A stretch of 64,000 nucleotides of DNA from Cupriavidus sp. BIS7 (GCF_000292345.1 NZ_ALOU01000010.1:62001-126000); one strand, 5' to 3'; shown: positions 1-8,439, counted from the stretch's first letter. Notes: generated by a model from the letters alone, not told the origin. Translations and numbers: made by a program.

Positions 1-408
1 CCCTACCAGCCCTTCCGCGCTGGGCCGCGCCGACGCACTGCGCACGGTGCTCAGGCGCTCGACGTAGGCAACCACCTGTTGGTTGTCATCGAGGATCGGG
101 CGCAATTCCACGTTCACATGCTCCGGACCGCGCGGCGTGTGATGGATATGGAGAACGCGATCGGGGCCGCGCGTCTCGAACGCCTTGCGCATCGGGCAAT
201 GCTCGCCGGCCTGGTCGCACGGCACGTCATAGCCGTGCGAGATGCGATAGCACGGCTGCCCCAGATAGGGCCGCTCCACGGCGCCGAACTGGCGTCTGTA
301 GGCGGTATTGGCGGCAAGGATGTGGTAGTCGATATCCAGCACGATCATCGGCTGGCTTTCCTGTTCCAGATAGGACAACAGGCCCTGGAGTGTTTCGGGG
401 GGATTCAT
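1..408 (-). CDS. fisR: FisR-type sigma54-dependent persulfide-responsive regulator (N-terminal part only)
   Basis: The gene starts at 408 and runs off the left edge, so only 136 codons are visible. They form a PAS-like sensor domain (MIVLDIDYHILAANTAYRR near residues 21-39) followed by cysteines at 53, 64 and 71 (PCY, PCD, HCP). In Cupriavidus FisR these three positions sense persulfide and polysulfide before the AAA+ domain activates sigma54 polymerase. The AAA+ and Fis-type HTH domains would lie outside the window. The gene is divergent from pdo-sqr, with a sigma54 promoter and a palindrome between them, which supports the assignment. The AAA+ part cannot be verified here. Confidence 0.85.
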   Translation of the reverse strand, partial: MNPPETLQGLLSYLEQESQPMIVLDIDYHILAANTAYRRQFGAVERPYLGQPCYRISHGYDVPCDQAGEHCPMRKAFETRGPDRVLHIHHTPRGPEHVNVELRPILDDNQQVVAYVERLSTVRSASARPSAEGLVG

Positions 409-459
409 GCGGGGGCGCGGTAAGTCGGATTGGGGCGGGTAAATCTTTGGGCGCCATTC

Positions 460-494
460 TGCCAAGTTCTGCCAACACTGCCAAGGTGGCAGTG
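460..494. promoter_or_regulatory. Probable FisR upstream activating site (palindrome plus TGCCAA repeats)
   Basis: A perfect 8-bp inverted repeat, CACTGCCA-N3-TGGCAGTG, lies at 476-494. Two further TGCCAA half-sites lie at 460-465 and 470-475. The palindrome is about 100 bp upstream of the sigma54 promoter, a normal distance for an enhancer-binding protein. It is also about 70 bp upstream of fisR, so it could mediate autoregulation. Confidence 0.6.
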
Positions 495-590
495 CCCGGG
501 AGCGGCTGACAGTCCGCCTGACAGCGCACCTGCGCCGCCCACTGCGCGAAATCCCTTGCGAAACATGGCCTTGTCGGTGCGAAGCCAACA

Positions 591-605
591 TGGCACGGGT
601 TTTGA
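591..605 (+). promoter_or_regulatory. sigma54 (-24/-12) promoter of pdo-sqr
   Basis: TGGCACG-N4-TTGA matches the sigma54 consensus TGGCACG-N4-TTGC in all but the last base. The expected start of transcription (about 616) lies just before the pdo start codon at 634. The divergent FisR-like gene is the expected activator. Confidence 0.75.
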
Positions 606-633
606 GTCACAGGCCCGATCAACGACGCCAAAC

Positions 634-1521
634 ATGCCTACGCCCATGACGCAGATGGAAATCGAATCCTTTTTTGACCCCGACACGTGGACCCTCAGTT
701 ACCTGGTGCTGGACCGCGCCAGCCTGCAGTGCGCGCTGATCGATAGCGTGCTGGACTATGACCCGAAGTCGGGCCGCACCCGCACCACCAGCGCAGACCG
801 CATGATCGAGCGCGTGCAGGCGCTGGGCGCCACCGTGCAATGGATCCTGGAGACCCACGTGCACGCCGATCACCTGTCCGCTGCGCCCTATCTCAAGGCC
901 CGGCTCGGCGGACAGACCGCCATCGGCAGCCATATCACCACGGTGCAAAAGGTATTCGGCACGCTATTCAACAGCGGTGCCGAGTTTGCGCACGATGGCC
1001 GCCAGTTCGACCGCCTGCTGCACGACGGCGACACGATCGAGATCGGTGGCCTGCAGGCGCGTGCGATGCACACGCCCGGGCACACGCCGGCCTGCATGAC
1101 CTACGTCATCGCCGATGGCAAGGACACCGCCGCGTTTGTCGGCGATACGCTGTTCATGCCTGACTACGGCACCGCACGATGCGACTTCCCCGGTGGCGAT
1201 GCACGCACGCTGTACCGATCGATCAACAAGGTGCTGAGCCTGCCCGCCGACACGCGCCTGTACATGTGCCACGACTACCAGCCCGGTGGGCGGGAACTGC
1301 AGTTCATGTCCACCGTGGCGGACGAGCGCGCGAGCAACATCCATGTTCGCGACGGCATCAGCGAAGAAGAATTCGTGGCGATGCGCCAGGCGCGCGACGC
1401 CACGCTGGCCATGCCCACGCTGATCCTGCCTTCCGTTCAGGTCAATATGCGCGCGGGGGACATGCCGCCGCCGGAGGCCAACGGCACGCGCTATCTGAAG
1501 ATCCCCATCAACGCCCTCTGA
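634..1521 (+). CDS. pdo: Persulfide dioxygenase (ETHE1/PDO-type metallo-beta-lactamase fold)
   Basis: Oxidises glutathione persulfide to sulfite in the cytoplasm, the step after sulfide:quinone oxidoreductase. The protein has 295 residues and carries the metallo-beta-lactamase motif HVHADH at residues 75-80, a second metal histidine in HTPGHTP (150) and an aspartate in FVGDTLF (171). PDO enzymes bind one iron, and the DYGTARCDFPGG segment is typical of the family. The ATG at 634 was chosen because it lies just after the sigma54 promoter; in-frame ATGs at 646 and 655 are alternatives, and no strong ribosome binding site decides between them. sqr follows after 18 bp, so the two form one operon under FisR control. 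Confidence 0.9.
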   Translation: MPTPMTQMEIESFFDPDTWTLSYLVLDRASLQCALIDSVLDYDPKSGRTRTTSADRMIERVQALGATVQWILETHVHADHLSAAPYLKARLGGQTAIGSHITTVQKVFGTLFNSGAEFAHDGRQFDRLLHDGDTIEIGGLQARAMHTPGHTPACMTYVIADGKDTAAFVGDTLFMPDYGTARCDFPGGDARTLYRSINKVLSLPADTRLYMCHDYQPGGRELQFMSTVADERASNIHVRDGISEEEFVAMRQARDATLAMPTLILPSVQVNMRAGDMPPPEANGTRYLKIPINAL

Positions 1522-1539
1522 TTCCCCAAAAAAAACATC

Positions 1540-2826
1540 ATGCAACCGCGCCCCTTCCCTAACGAAACCCTTCAGGCCCAGGCCGACGCCAGCCACGCCG
1601 TCGTCATCATCGGCGGCGGTGCCGCGGGCATTGCCGTTGCGTCCAGCCTGCTGGCGCGCAAGCCCGGCCTGGACATCGCCATCATCGATCCGGCCGATAT
1701 CCACTACTACCAGCCCGGCTGGACGCTGGTGGGCGGCGGCGTGTTCGAACCCGCGCACACCGCGCGCACCATGGCATCGGTGCTGCCGCGCGGTGTGTCG
1801 TGGATCAAGGCCGCGGTCAAGTCGTTCGAGCCCGAACAGAATGCCGTGATCGTCGATGGCGGTCGCGTGGTGCAGTACGAGCATCTGGTGGTGTGCCCCG
1901 GGCTCAAGCTGGACTGGGATGCCATCGACGGACTGCCGCAGACGCTGGGCCGCAACGGTGTCACGTCGAACTATCGTTATGACCTTGCGCCCTATACCTG
2001 GAAGCTCGTGCAGGAACTGGAGCACAAGCAGGGCGGCCGCGCGCTGTTCTCGCAGCCGCCAATGCCGATCAAGTGCGCTGGCGCGCCGCAGAAGGCCATG
2101 TACCTGTCTGCGGATGCGTGGCGCCGTGCCGGTGTGCTCGATCGCGTGGACATCCAGTTCTGCAACGCGGGCAATGTGCTGTTTGGCGTTGCCGACTATG
2201 TGCCCGCGCTGATGGAGTATGTCGAGCGCTACGCCATCGACCTGAACTTCGGCGAGACGCTGATTGCCGTGGATGGCCCCGCACGCCAGGCCACGTTCCG
2301 GCGCACAAGCGCAAACGGCGCCACGGAACTGGTGGTTCGCGAATTCGACATGCTGCATGCGGTGCCGCCGCAGAAGGCGCCCGACTTCATTCGCGAGAGC
2401 CCGCTGGCCGACGCCGCCGGCTGGATCGACGTGGACCCGGCCACGCTGCGCCACAAGCGCTTTGCCAATGTCTTTGGCCTTGGGGACGCCGGCAATACCA
2501 CCAACGCCAAGACCGCTGCGGCCGCACGCAAGCAGGCGCCCGTGGTTGCGCACAACGTGCTTGCCGAGCGCGGTGCGGCACGTGGAGAAGCCCGCTATGA
2601 CGGCTATGGTTCGTGCCCGCTGACCGTCGAGCGCGGCAAGATCGTGCTGGCCGAGTTCACGTATGGCGGCAAGGTTGCCCCGAGCTTCCCGAGCTGGTTC
2701 ATCGACGGCACGCGGCCCTCGCGGCTGGCCTGGTGGCTCAAGGAACGGATTCTGCCGCCGCTTTACTGGCAAGGCATGCTCAAGGGCCGCGAATGGCTTG
2801 CGAATCCGCAATTGCAGGGCCAGTAA
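1540..2826 (+). CDS. sqr: Sulfide:quinone oxidoreductase (type II-like)
   Basis: A 428-residue FAD flavoprotein that oxidises sulfide at the membrane face, passes electrons to quinone and makes persulfide for PDO. The FAD-binding GGGAAG lies near residues 25-30. The motif IKCAGAPQKAMYL (Cys179) matches the first redox cysteine of type II SQR and mitochondrial SQOR. At the C-terminal FAD motif the sequence reads GLGDAGNTTNAKTAAA, with no cysteine where many SQRs have the second redox cysteine. Other cysteines are at 119, 208 and 359. It is the second gene of the pdo-sqr operon. The family is clear; the exact catalytic pair is not. Confidence 0.87.
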   Translation: MQPRPFPNETLQAQADASHAVVIIGGGAAGIAVASSLLARKPGLDIAIIDPADIHYYQPGWTLVGGGVFEPAHTARTMASVLPRGVSWIKAAVKSFEPEQNAVIVDGGRVVQYEHLVVCPGLKLDWDAIDGLPQTLGRNGVTSNYRYDLAPYTWKLVQELEHKQGGRALFSQPPMPIKCAGAPQKAMYLSADAWRRAGVLDRVDIQFCNAGNVLFGVADYVPALMEYVERYAIDLNFGETLIAVDGPARQATFRRTSANGATELVVREFDMLHAVPPQKAPDFIRESPLADAAGWIDVDPATLRHKRFANVFGLGDAGNTTNAKTAAAARKQAPVVAHNVLAERGAARGEARYDGYGSCPLTVERGKIVLAEFTYGGKVAPSFPSWFIDGTRPSRLAWWLKERILPPLYWQGMLKGREWLANPQLQGQ

Positions 2827-2849
2827 TCACACCATCGCGCACGATCGTT

Positions 2850-2872
2850 GGCGGGCCGGATGCGTGCCCGCC
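2850..2872 (+). terminator. Hairpin after sqr, possible terminator
   Basis: GGCGGGC at 2850-2856 pairs with GCCCGCC at 2866-2872 around a 9-nt loop, 23 bp after the sqr stop. There is no T-run, so termination is uncertain. Confidence 0.35.
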
Positions 2873-2980
2873 GACACGCCGATGCAGCGGCTTTCCTCCA
2901 ATAACCTTCTCCTGCCTGTAGCCGCCTTCTAGTATGAATGCGGGCATTGCGTGCGCCCAACGTCGCCATCCACAACGACC

Positions 2981-4177
2981 ATGGCCATGAACGTCCCCGC
3001 CAGCACCCTGCGGCAAATCCCCTCCGGCATCTGGATGCTCGGCTGTGTCAGCCTGCTGATGGATATCTCCTCGGAGATCATTCACAGCCTGCTGCCGGTC
3101 TTCCTGGTCACCACGCTGGGCGCCAGCGCGCTGGCGGTCGGGCTGATCGAAGGCGCGGCGGAGGCCACCGCGCTGATCGTGAAGGTGTTCTCCGGTGTCG
3201 TCAGCGACTACCTTGGCAAGCGCAAGGCGCTGGCCGTGCTTGGCTACTCGCTCGGTGCGCTGTCGAAGCCGCTGTTTGCGATCGCGCCGGGCGTCGGCAT
3301 GGTGATGACCGCGCGACTGTCCGACCGTATCGGCAAGGGCATACGCGGCGCGCCGCGCGATGCGCTGGTGGCCGATATCGCGCCCGCGCACCTTCGCGGC
3401 GCCGCCTTCGGGCTGCGGCAGGCGCTGGACACGGTTGGCGCATTCCTCGGTCCGCTGATCGCCATCGCGTTGATGTACCTCTGGGCAAATGACTTCCGGG
3501 CAATCTTCTGGGTGGCCGTCATACCGGGCATCCTGTCGGTTGCGGTGCTCGTGTTCGGCGTACAGGAACCGGAACCGCAAGCCGTGGCAAAACGCGCAAA
3601 CCCGATCCGGCGCGCCAGCCTTGCTCGATTGAGCCCGGCCTATTGGAGCGTGGTTGCCGTGGGTACCGCGTTCGCGCTGGCAAGGTTCAGCGAAGCGTTC
3701 CTGATCCTGCGCGTGCAGCAGACCGGCCTGCCTGTGTTCATGGCGCCATTGGTACTGGTGGCGATGAACGTGGTCTACGCGATTGCGGCCTACCCCTTCG
3801 GGAAGCTGGCGGACAACCACAGCCACGCCAGGCTGCTGGTAGCGGGGCTGGTGGTACTGATCGCCGCGGACATCGTGCTGGCGGTGGGCACGCATTGGGC
3901 AGTCTCGCTTGCGGGCGTGGCGCTCTGGGGGCTGCATATGGGCATGACCCAGGGCCTGCTGGCCACGATGGTTGCAGACACCGCACCGCCCGACCTCCGA
4001 GGCACCGCGTTCGGCGTATTCAACCTGGCCAGCGGCGTGGCACTGCTGGTTGCCAGCGCCATGGCGGGCTGGTTATGGGACCGCTTCGGCGCCGCTGCCA
4101 CGTTCCAGGCGGGCGCGGGCTTCTGCGCGCTGACGATTGCGCTGCTGCTTTACCGTCTTCGCGCGGGCCGGCGATAG
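2981..4177 (+). CDS. MFS transporter
   Basis: A major facilitator superfamily protein of 398 residues with about 12 hydrophobic segments. The loop YLGKRKALAVLGYSLGALSK and the adjacent SDRIGKGIRGAPRDALVADI form the conserved MFS inter-helix region. The SDRIGKGIRGAPRDA pattern is common in transporters annotated as permeases of unknown substrate. An upstream GTG at 2951 is in frame, but the ATG at 2981 gives a normal N-terminus just before the first hydrophobic segment (SGIWMLGCVSLLMDIS). It lies 150 bp after sqr on the same strand, but no evidence ties it to sulfur metabolism. Substrate unknown. Confidence 0.85.
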   Translation: MAMNVPASTLRQIPSGIWMLGCVSLLMDISSEIIHSLLPVFLVTTLGASALAVGLIEGAAEATALIVKVFSGVVSDYLGKRKALAVLGYSLGALSKPLFAIAPGVGMVMTARLSDRIGKGIRGAPRDALVADIAPAHLRGAAFGLRQALDTVGAFLGPLIAIALMYLWANDFRAIFWVAVIPGILSVAVLVFGVQEPEPQAVAKRANPIRRASLARLSPAYWSVVAVGTAFALARFSEAFLILRVQQTGLPVFMAPLVLVAMNVVYAIAAYPFGKLADNHSHARLLVAGLVVLIAADIVLAVGTHWAVSLAGVALWGLHMGMTQGLLATMVADTAPPDLRGTAFGVFNLASGVALLVASAMAGWLWDRFGAAATFQAGAGFCALTIALLLYRLRAGRR

Positions 4178-4335
4178 CACCGATCGTACCGAGGGACCGG
4201 GCGCGCCCGCCCCGTCATGTTGCACAACTTACGGATTGTCACGACTTCCGCGTCAACTGCGACGCCTTGCCTGCCGTTTTTTCCGGTAAGCACGACGCAT
4301 CGTCGAGCCCAAAAAATCTCCCAGGAGTTGACATC

Positions 4336-4629
4336 ATGAAGAAGCTGTTCGCTGCTCTCGCATCCGTAGCCCTCGTTGGCACCGCTCTGGCCCAGACTGG
4401 CGTGCCGGCTTCCGCAACCCCGTCGAAGAGCGAGCCGACGCAGGAAAAGGCCCAGGCAAGCGCCCACAAGGACAAGACCGACGTCCACGCCGGCGCGCAC
4501 AAGTCCGCTGCCAAGGGCACCGCCCACAAGGCAAAGACCACGCCGGATACCGCGAAGCCGGAAGCCGCCAAGCCAGACGCCGCCAAGACCACGAAGGCGT
4601 CGACCGTAGACAACACGAAGAAGCAGTAA
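4336..4629 (+). CDS. Small exported Ala/Lys-rich protein of unknown function
   Basis: A 97-residue protein with a signal peptide (MKKLFAALASVALVGTALAQ, probable cleavage after ALAQ). The mature part is low in complexity and consists almost only of Ala, Lys, Thr, Pro, Asp and His, with repeated KPEAAKPDAAK-like units. An AGGAG ribosome binding site lies 9 bp before the ATG. Such acid/alanine/lysine-rich periplasmic proteins are common in Cupriavidus and have no assigned function. No domain was recognised. Confidence 0.75.
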   Translation: MKKLFAALASVALVGTALAQTGVPASATPSKSEPTQEKAQASAHKDKTDVHAGAHKSAAKGTAHKAKTTPDTAKPEAAKPDAAKTTKASTVDNTKKQ

Positions 4630-4800
4630 GCCCGTCCATCGAGCCGCCCGGGGGTCCGCCGCACGGCCAAGGCGAAGGCCGACGCGGCGGCGCTCGAATC
4701 ATGGGCCTTGCGGAGAGCGCAAGCAGGCTGAAAAGGCCTGTACTTGCCTCTCCGCCTTGTCATAATCGGGGAGTCATCGTCACGCTGTGAGGACCCGCCC

Positions 4801-5112
4801 ATGCATGCCGATATCAACCTTCAGGTCTGGCTTGACGTCAATGCCGCCGGCGGCCAGACAATGGTGGCGCCCTACGTTTCCACCGCCATCGACGTGGATC
4901 TGCAGTACGAACTCCGGCTGGAGAACGCCGGATCGATGGGAAGCTCCTCGGTGGCGCAGAGCGGCAGCCTGCATGTTTTCGCGCACAGCCCGAAGCGCAT
5001 CTCGACCATCCGCGTGACGCCGCAGCCGGGAGGCATCTGCAAGGTGGGCCTGATCCTGCGCGATCACGGCCAGGAAGTTGGCAGCTATGCGCTGGATTGC
5101 AGCGTGAAATAA
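4801..5112 (+). CDS. CsgH-like curli/amyloid chaperone family protein
   Basis: A protein of 103 residues starting at the ATG after a GAGG ribosome binding site. The beta-rich pattern with a GSSSVAQSGSL segment followed by paired cysteines (GGICKVGL, LDCSVK) recalls the CsgH domain, a periplasmic chaperone that blocks premature curlin polymerisation. A clear signal peptide is not visible from this start; an in-frame ATG at 4744 would add 19 residues but still gives no convincing signal. No csgA, csgB or csgG is in the window, so this would be an orphan. The assignment rests on pattern recall and could be wrong. Confidence 0.5.
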   Translation: MHADINLQVWLDVNAAGGQTMVAPYVSTAIDVDLQYELRLENAGSMGSSSVAQSGSLHVFAHSPKRISTIRVTPQPGGICKVGLILRDHGQEVGSYALDCSVK

Positions 5113-5146
5113 CATATCGCTGCTCTCTTCGCCATGGCACAGGGTC

Positions 5147-5812
5147 ATGATGCTCACCGAACAAGCCATCCATCTGCTGCACGAAGCCGCCTTCGGCACG
5201 CTGGCCACCCACTCGGCAACGCTGCCCGGGTACCCATATGCAACCGTGGTGCCGTACGTGCCGGACCACAACCACCATCCAGTCATCTGCATCAGCGCAC
5301 TGGCCGAACACACGCGGAACCTGCTTGCGGATGCGCGGACTAGCCTGTCCGTGCTGCAGCCCGGCGTCACCGACGTACAGTCCTTCAGCCGCATGACGCT
5401 GGTGGCCGATGCGGAACGGTTCGAACCGGATGCCGCGCTGCTCGATCGCTACCTGCGCTATGAACCGGGCGCCGAGCGGCTTCTGGCGCTGGACTTCGCG
5501 TTCTTCCGCCTGAAGCCGGTGAAGATCCGCTTTATCGCCGGGGTTGGCCGCATGGGCTGGGTGGAACGCGCGGATCTCGACGCCGCGCCCCCGCTGCCCG
5601 CGCAGCAGGAATCCAGACTGGTCAACGATATGTCACGTATGGTCCCCACGGGCGTGCGTGTACTGGGCATCGACCGGCTCGGCGTCGACTACGAGACCGA
5701 AGGAACCCGAAGACGGCAGCGCTTTGCGGGTTCGGCCATGCCCGAGGAAGCTGCCGGAATCACCGAAGCCGTCGAAATGGCCGCGCAGGCCATTGCACGC
5801 GAGCACGGCTGA
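5147..5812 (+). CDS. HugZ-like FMN-binding split-barrel protein (pyridoxamine 5'-phosphate oxidase superfamily)
   Basis: A 221-residue protein. The N-terminal 150 residues have the split-barrel pattern of the pyridoxamine 5'-phosphate oxidase/HugZ family (GTLATHSATLPGYPYATVVPYVPD; SALAEHTRNLLADARTSLSV; DFAFFRLKPVKIRFIAGVGRMGWV). The C-terminal part (DLDAAPPLPAQQESRLVNDM onward) matches the DUF2470-like tail seen in heme-utilisation proteins. These proteins bind flavin or heme; HugZ of Helicobacter degrades heme. ATG at 5147 and 5150 are both possible. No heme-uptake genes are nearby, so the role is unproven. Confidence 0.8.
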   Translation: MMLTEQAIHLLHEAAFGTLATHSATLPGYPYATVVPYVPDHNHHPVICISALAEHTRNLLADARTSLSVLQPGVTDVQSFSRMTLVADAERFEPDAALLDRYLRYEPGAERLLALDFAFFRLKPVKIRFIAGVGRMGWVERADLDAAPPLPAQQESRLVNDMSRMVPTGVRVLGIDRLGVDYETEGTRRRQRFAGSAMPEEAAGITEAVEMAAQAIAREHG

Positions 5813-5965
5813 CGACGTAGCGCTCGGCCGCGACTGTGCGACGACTGTGCGCAGTTCTGGCAACGTGCCCGTGCCAAATGCACTGGCAGGCACCCGCGCA
5901 TTTCCGTGCTTGGACTTTTCGCCCATGTGCTCTATGACATAGCAGCGAGGGTGATCGATACGGCC

Positions 5966-5984
5966 ATCAATCGGTATCAATCGG
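5966..5984 (+). repeat. 10-bp direct repeat before the DUF3300 gene
   Basis: ATCAATCGG occurs at 5966-5974 and again at 5976-5984, one helical turn apart and about 13 bp before the start codon. It could be an operator for an OmpR-type regulator or chance. Confidence 0.35.
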
Positions 5985-5996
5985 GACTGCCAGACC

Positions 5997-7343
5997 ATGA
6001 TCCAGCACTGGGTTAAACGCTTGCCTCACACTTTCGGTGCCGCACTGCTGACGGGGCTGTTCTCGGGACTGCTTCTTGTGGCACAGGGTGCGATGGCCCA
6101 GGACAAGCCGCCTGCGCCCGCGCCATACAAGGCCGAGGAAATCGAGGCGATGGTGGCACCGATCGCGCTTTATCCCGACGACGTGCTGTCGCAGGTGCTG
6201 ATGGCATCGACCTATCCGCTGGAAATTGTCTTTGCGGCGCGCTGGTCGAAGGCGCACCCGGACCTCAAGGGCGATGCGGCGGTAAAGGCCGTGCAGAACG
6301 AGTCGTGGGATGTCAGCGTGAAGTCGCTGGTGGCGTTTCCGCAGATCCTTGAGCCGATGAATGACAAGATCGACTGGACACAGAAGCTCGGCGATGCGTT
6401 CCTGGCGCAGGAAAAGGATGTGCTTGCGGCGATACAGCGGCTGCGTGCGCGCGCCAAGGATACCGGCCATCTGGAATCGAATGAGCAACAGCATGTGATC
6501 GTCGAGCAGGCCACCTCGCCGCAGGCGGTGTCACAGCAGATCGTGCGCATCGAGCCGGCCAACCCGCAGGTCATCTACGTGCCCGCCTACGACCCGGCGG
6601 TGGTCTACGGCGGCTGGGCCTATCCCGCATACCCGTATTACTCATGGCCACCGTATCCGGCGTATTACCCCGGCTATGCGTTCTTCAGCGGCATGGCCTG
6701 GGGATTCGGGCTTGCCGCCGCCGGGGCCATTTTTGGCAACTGCAACTGGGGCGGCGGCGACGTCAATATCAACGTGGACCGCGCCGCCAATATCGACCGG
6801 AACTTCGACCGCAACCGAAACCAGGGCGGGCGCTGGCAACATAACGTGGACCACCGCAAGGGCGTGGCCTACCGCGACAACGCCACGCGCGAGCGCTTTG
6901 GCCGCGAGCAGGCTGGCGCCGCCGACAGGCGTTCGAACTTCCGTGGCCGCGAACCGGGCGGCGCTGGGGATCGCGCAGGGGTCTCGAACCGGATGTCGAA
7001 CGGCAATCTGTCCGCTTCGGACAGGATGAACGCCGGCAATCGCGCCGAAAATCGCGCCGGCACATCCGACCGGCCCGGCGCATCGAACCGCGCAAACAAC
7101 GCGAACGCCGGCAACCGGGTGGGCACTACAGATCGCGCTCGCGCCGCGGATCGCTACAGCGCGGGTTTTGGCGGGCGCGACAACGGCTTTCAGGGCGTCG
7201 GGAACGGCAGCGGCACGCAGCGTAACTACAGCCGTGGCAGTTCCAGCATGCAGTCGTCGGGGTTCAACCGTGGCGGAGGCGGATTCTCGGGCGGCGGACG
7301 CGGTGGTGGCGGCGGTGGACGTGGCGGCGGCGGGCGCCGCTGA
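5997..7343 (+). CDS. DUF3300 domain exported protein
   Basis: A 448-residue protein. A signal sequence or N-terminal anchor (LTGLFSGLLLVAQGAMAQ) is followed by the DUF3300 domain at about residues 40-190 (IEAMVAPIALYPDDVLSQVL; FPQILEPMNDKIDWTQKLGDAF; PQVIYVPAYDPAVVYGGW). A Tyr/Pro-rich segment and a glycine-rich hydrophobic stretch come next. The last 200 residues are Asn/Arg/Gly-rich and disordered, ending in a GGGRGGGG tail. Function is unknown, but the family is usually exported and often paired with DUF2950, as here. The ATG has no strong ribosome binding site. Confidence 0.88.
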   Translation: MIQHWVKRLPHTFGAALLTGLFSGLLLVAQGAMAQDKPPAPAPYKAEEIEAMVAPIALYPDDVLSQVLMASTYPLEIVFAARWSKAHPDLKGDAAVKAVQNESWDVSVKSLVAFPQILEPMNDKIDWTQKLGDAFLAQEKDVLAAIQRLRARAKDTGHLESNEQQHVIVEQATSPQAVSQQIVRIEPANPQVIYVPAYDPAVVYGGWAYPAYPYYSWPPYPAYYPGYAFFSGMAWGFGLAAAGAIFGNCNWGGGDVNINVDRAANIDRNFDRNRNQGGRWQHNVDHRKGVAYRDNATRERFGREQAGAADRRSNFRGREPGGAGDRAGVSNRMSNGNLSASDRMNAGNRAENRAGTSDRPGASNRANNANAGNRVGTTDRARAADRYSAGFGGRDNGFQGVGNGSGTQRNYSRGSSSMQSSGFNRGGGGFSGGGRGGGGGGRGGGGRR

Positions 7344-7355
7344 GTGGGGACGATC

Positions 7356-8270
7356 ATGACACTGACGATGCGAACCCGCGTGGCGGCACGGCACATGGTG
7401 CTGCCATTGCTGCTGATGCTGCTGCTTCCGGGCATCGGCCTGATTTCGGCCGCGCATGCCAACGAGCTGTTCGCCACGCCCGATGCCGCCATGTCGGCAT
7501 TCGGCAACGCCGTCATCAATGACGACGAGGCCGAACTGCAGAAGCTGTTCGGCGGCAAGTTCCGCGACATCATTCCGCCGGTGGGCGCCGAGGTCCGCGA
7601 CAAGTTCCTGACCGCCTGGGGCAAGACCCACACCGTGCAACAGAAGGAAGATCGCGCCTATATCGACGTGGGCGACGACGGATGGACGTTCCCCATCCCG
7701 CTGGTGAAGGGTCAGAAAGGCTGGCAGTTCGATACACATGCCGGCGTGGAGGAAATGCGCGTGCGGCGCGTGGGCCGCAACGAGCTTTCCGTGATCCAGA
7801 CCATGCTGGCCATCACCGATGCGCAGGCGGAGTACGCGCGGTCCCTCCATGACGGCGGCACGGCGCTGGTCTACGCGTCGAAGCTGTCGAGCACCCCCGG
7901 CAAGCAGGACGGCCTCTTCTGGCCCACGGCGGCCGGCCAACCGCCGAGCCCGCTCGGCCCGGCATTCAGCGGCGCGGGCACCACCCACGCCAGCAAGGAT
8001 GGCTACTACGGGTACCACTACAAGCTGCTCGATGCACAGGGGCCCAATGCGCCCGGTGGCGCCTACAGCTATGTGGTCAACGGCAGGCTGTTTGGCGGCT
8101 TTGCCGTGCTGGCCTGGCCAGTGCGCTACCAGGATACGGGCGTCATGAGCTTCATGGTCAGCCACGACGGCCAGGTCTACGAACGCGACCTTGGCGCCGA
8201 CAGCGCGGTCAAGGCACGCGAGATCAAGCTTTTCGATCCGGACCCTGGCTGGCGGAAGGTTTCTCCGTAA
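7356..8270 (+). CDS. DUF2950 family exported protein
   Basis: A protein of 304 residues with a signal peptide (MVLPLLLMLLLPGIGLISAAHA). The mature domain has the DUF2950 pattern (FATPDAAMSAFGNAVINDDE; GTALVYASKLSSTPGKQDGLFW; GYHYKLLDAQGPNAPGGAYSY). It begins 12 bp after the DUF3300 stop; GTG 7344 is in frame, but the ATG at 7356 is preferred. The DUF3300-DUF2950 pair is a frequent gene neighbourhood in proteobacteria and suggests a joint envelope function that is not known. Confidence 0.87.
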   Translation: MTLTMRTRVAARHMVLPLLLMLLLPGIGLISAAHANELFATPDAAMSAFGNAVINDDEAELQKLFGGKFRDIIPPVGAEVRDKFLTAWGKTHTVQQKEDRAYIDVGDDGWTFPIPLVKGQKGWQFDTHAGVEEMRVRRVGRNELSVIQTMLAITDAQAEYARSLHDGGTALVYASKLSSTPGKQDGLFWPTAAGQPPSPLGPAFSGAGTTHASKDGYYGYHYKLLDAQGPNAPGGAYSYVVNGRLFGGFAVLAWPVRYQDTGVMSFMVSHDGQVYERDLGADSAVKAREIKLFDPDPGWRKVSP

Positions 8271-8318
8271 GCGACGGCCGATCCACACTTTCCCTCGCAC
8301 GAATATTTTGCGCGGGCT

Positions 8319-8344
8319 GTAACCGCCCGCCGCACCCTGGCGAA
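8319..8344 (+). promoter_or_regulatory. SigF-type ECF promoter GTAACC-N16-CGAA
   Basis: GTAACC at 8319-8324 is followed by exactly 16 bp and CGAA at 8341-8344. This matches the promoter described for the Caulobacter SigF/NrsF ECF system. It lies 96 bp before the ATG of the repeat protein at 8440. No sigF gene is in the window, so the sigma factor is inferred. Confidence 0.55.
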
Positions 8345-8439
8345 TTAACTGACACGACCACGATGCAAGGCTACGGCCCGGGACGGGCAACGGCAAACCA
8401 GCAGACTGGCCGACTGTAGTTGTCACCAGGAGATGGAAA

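Noticed and set aside
964-2811. Long minus-strand open frame of 615 codons opposite pdo and sqr
   Set aside because: It mirrors the sqr gene, has Arg/His/Gly-rich shadow composition and no start or domain. The plus strand holds clear family motifs.
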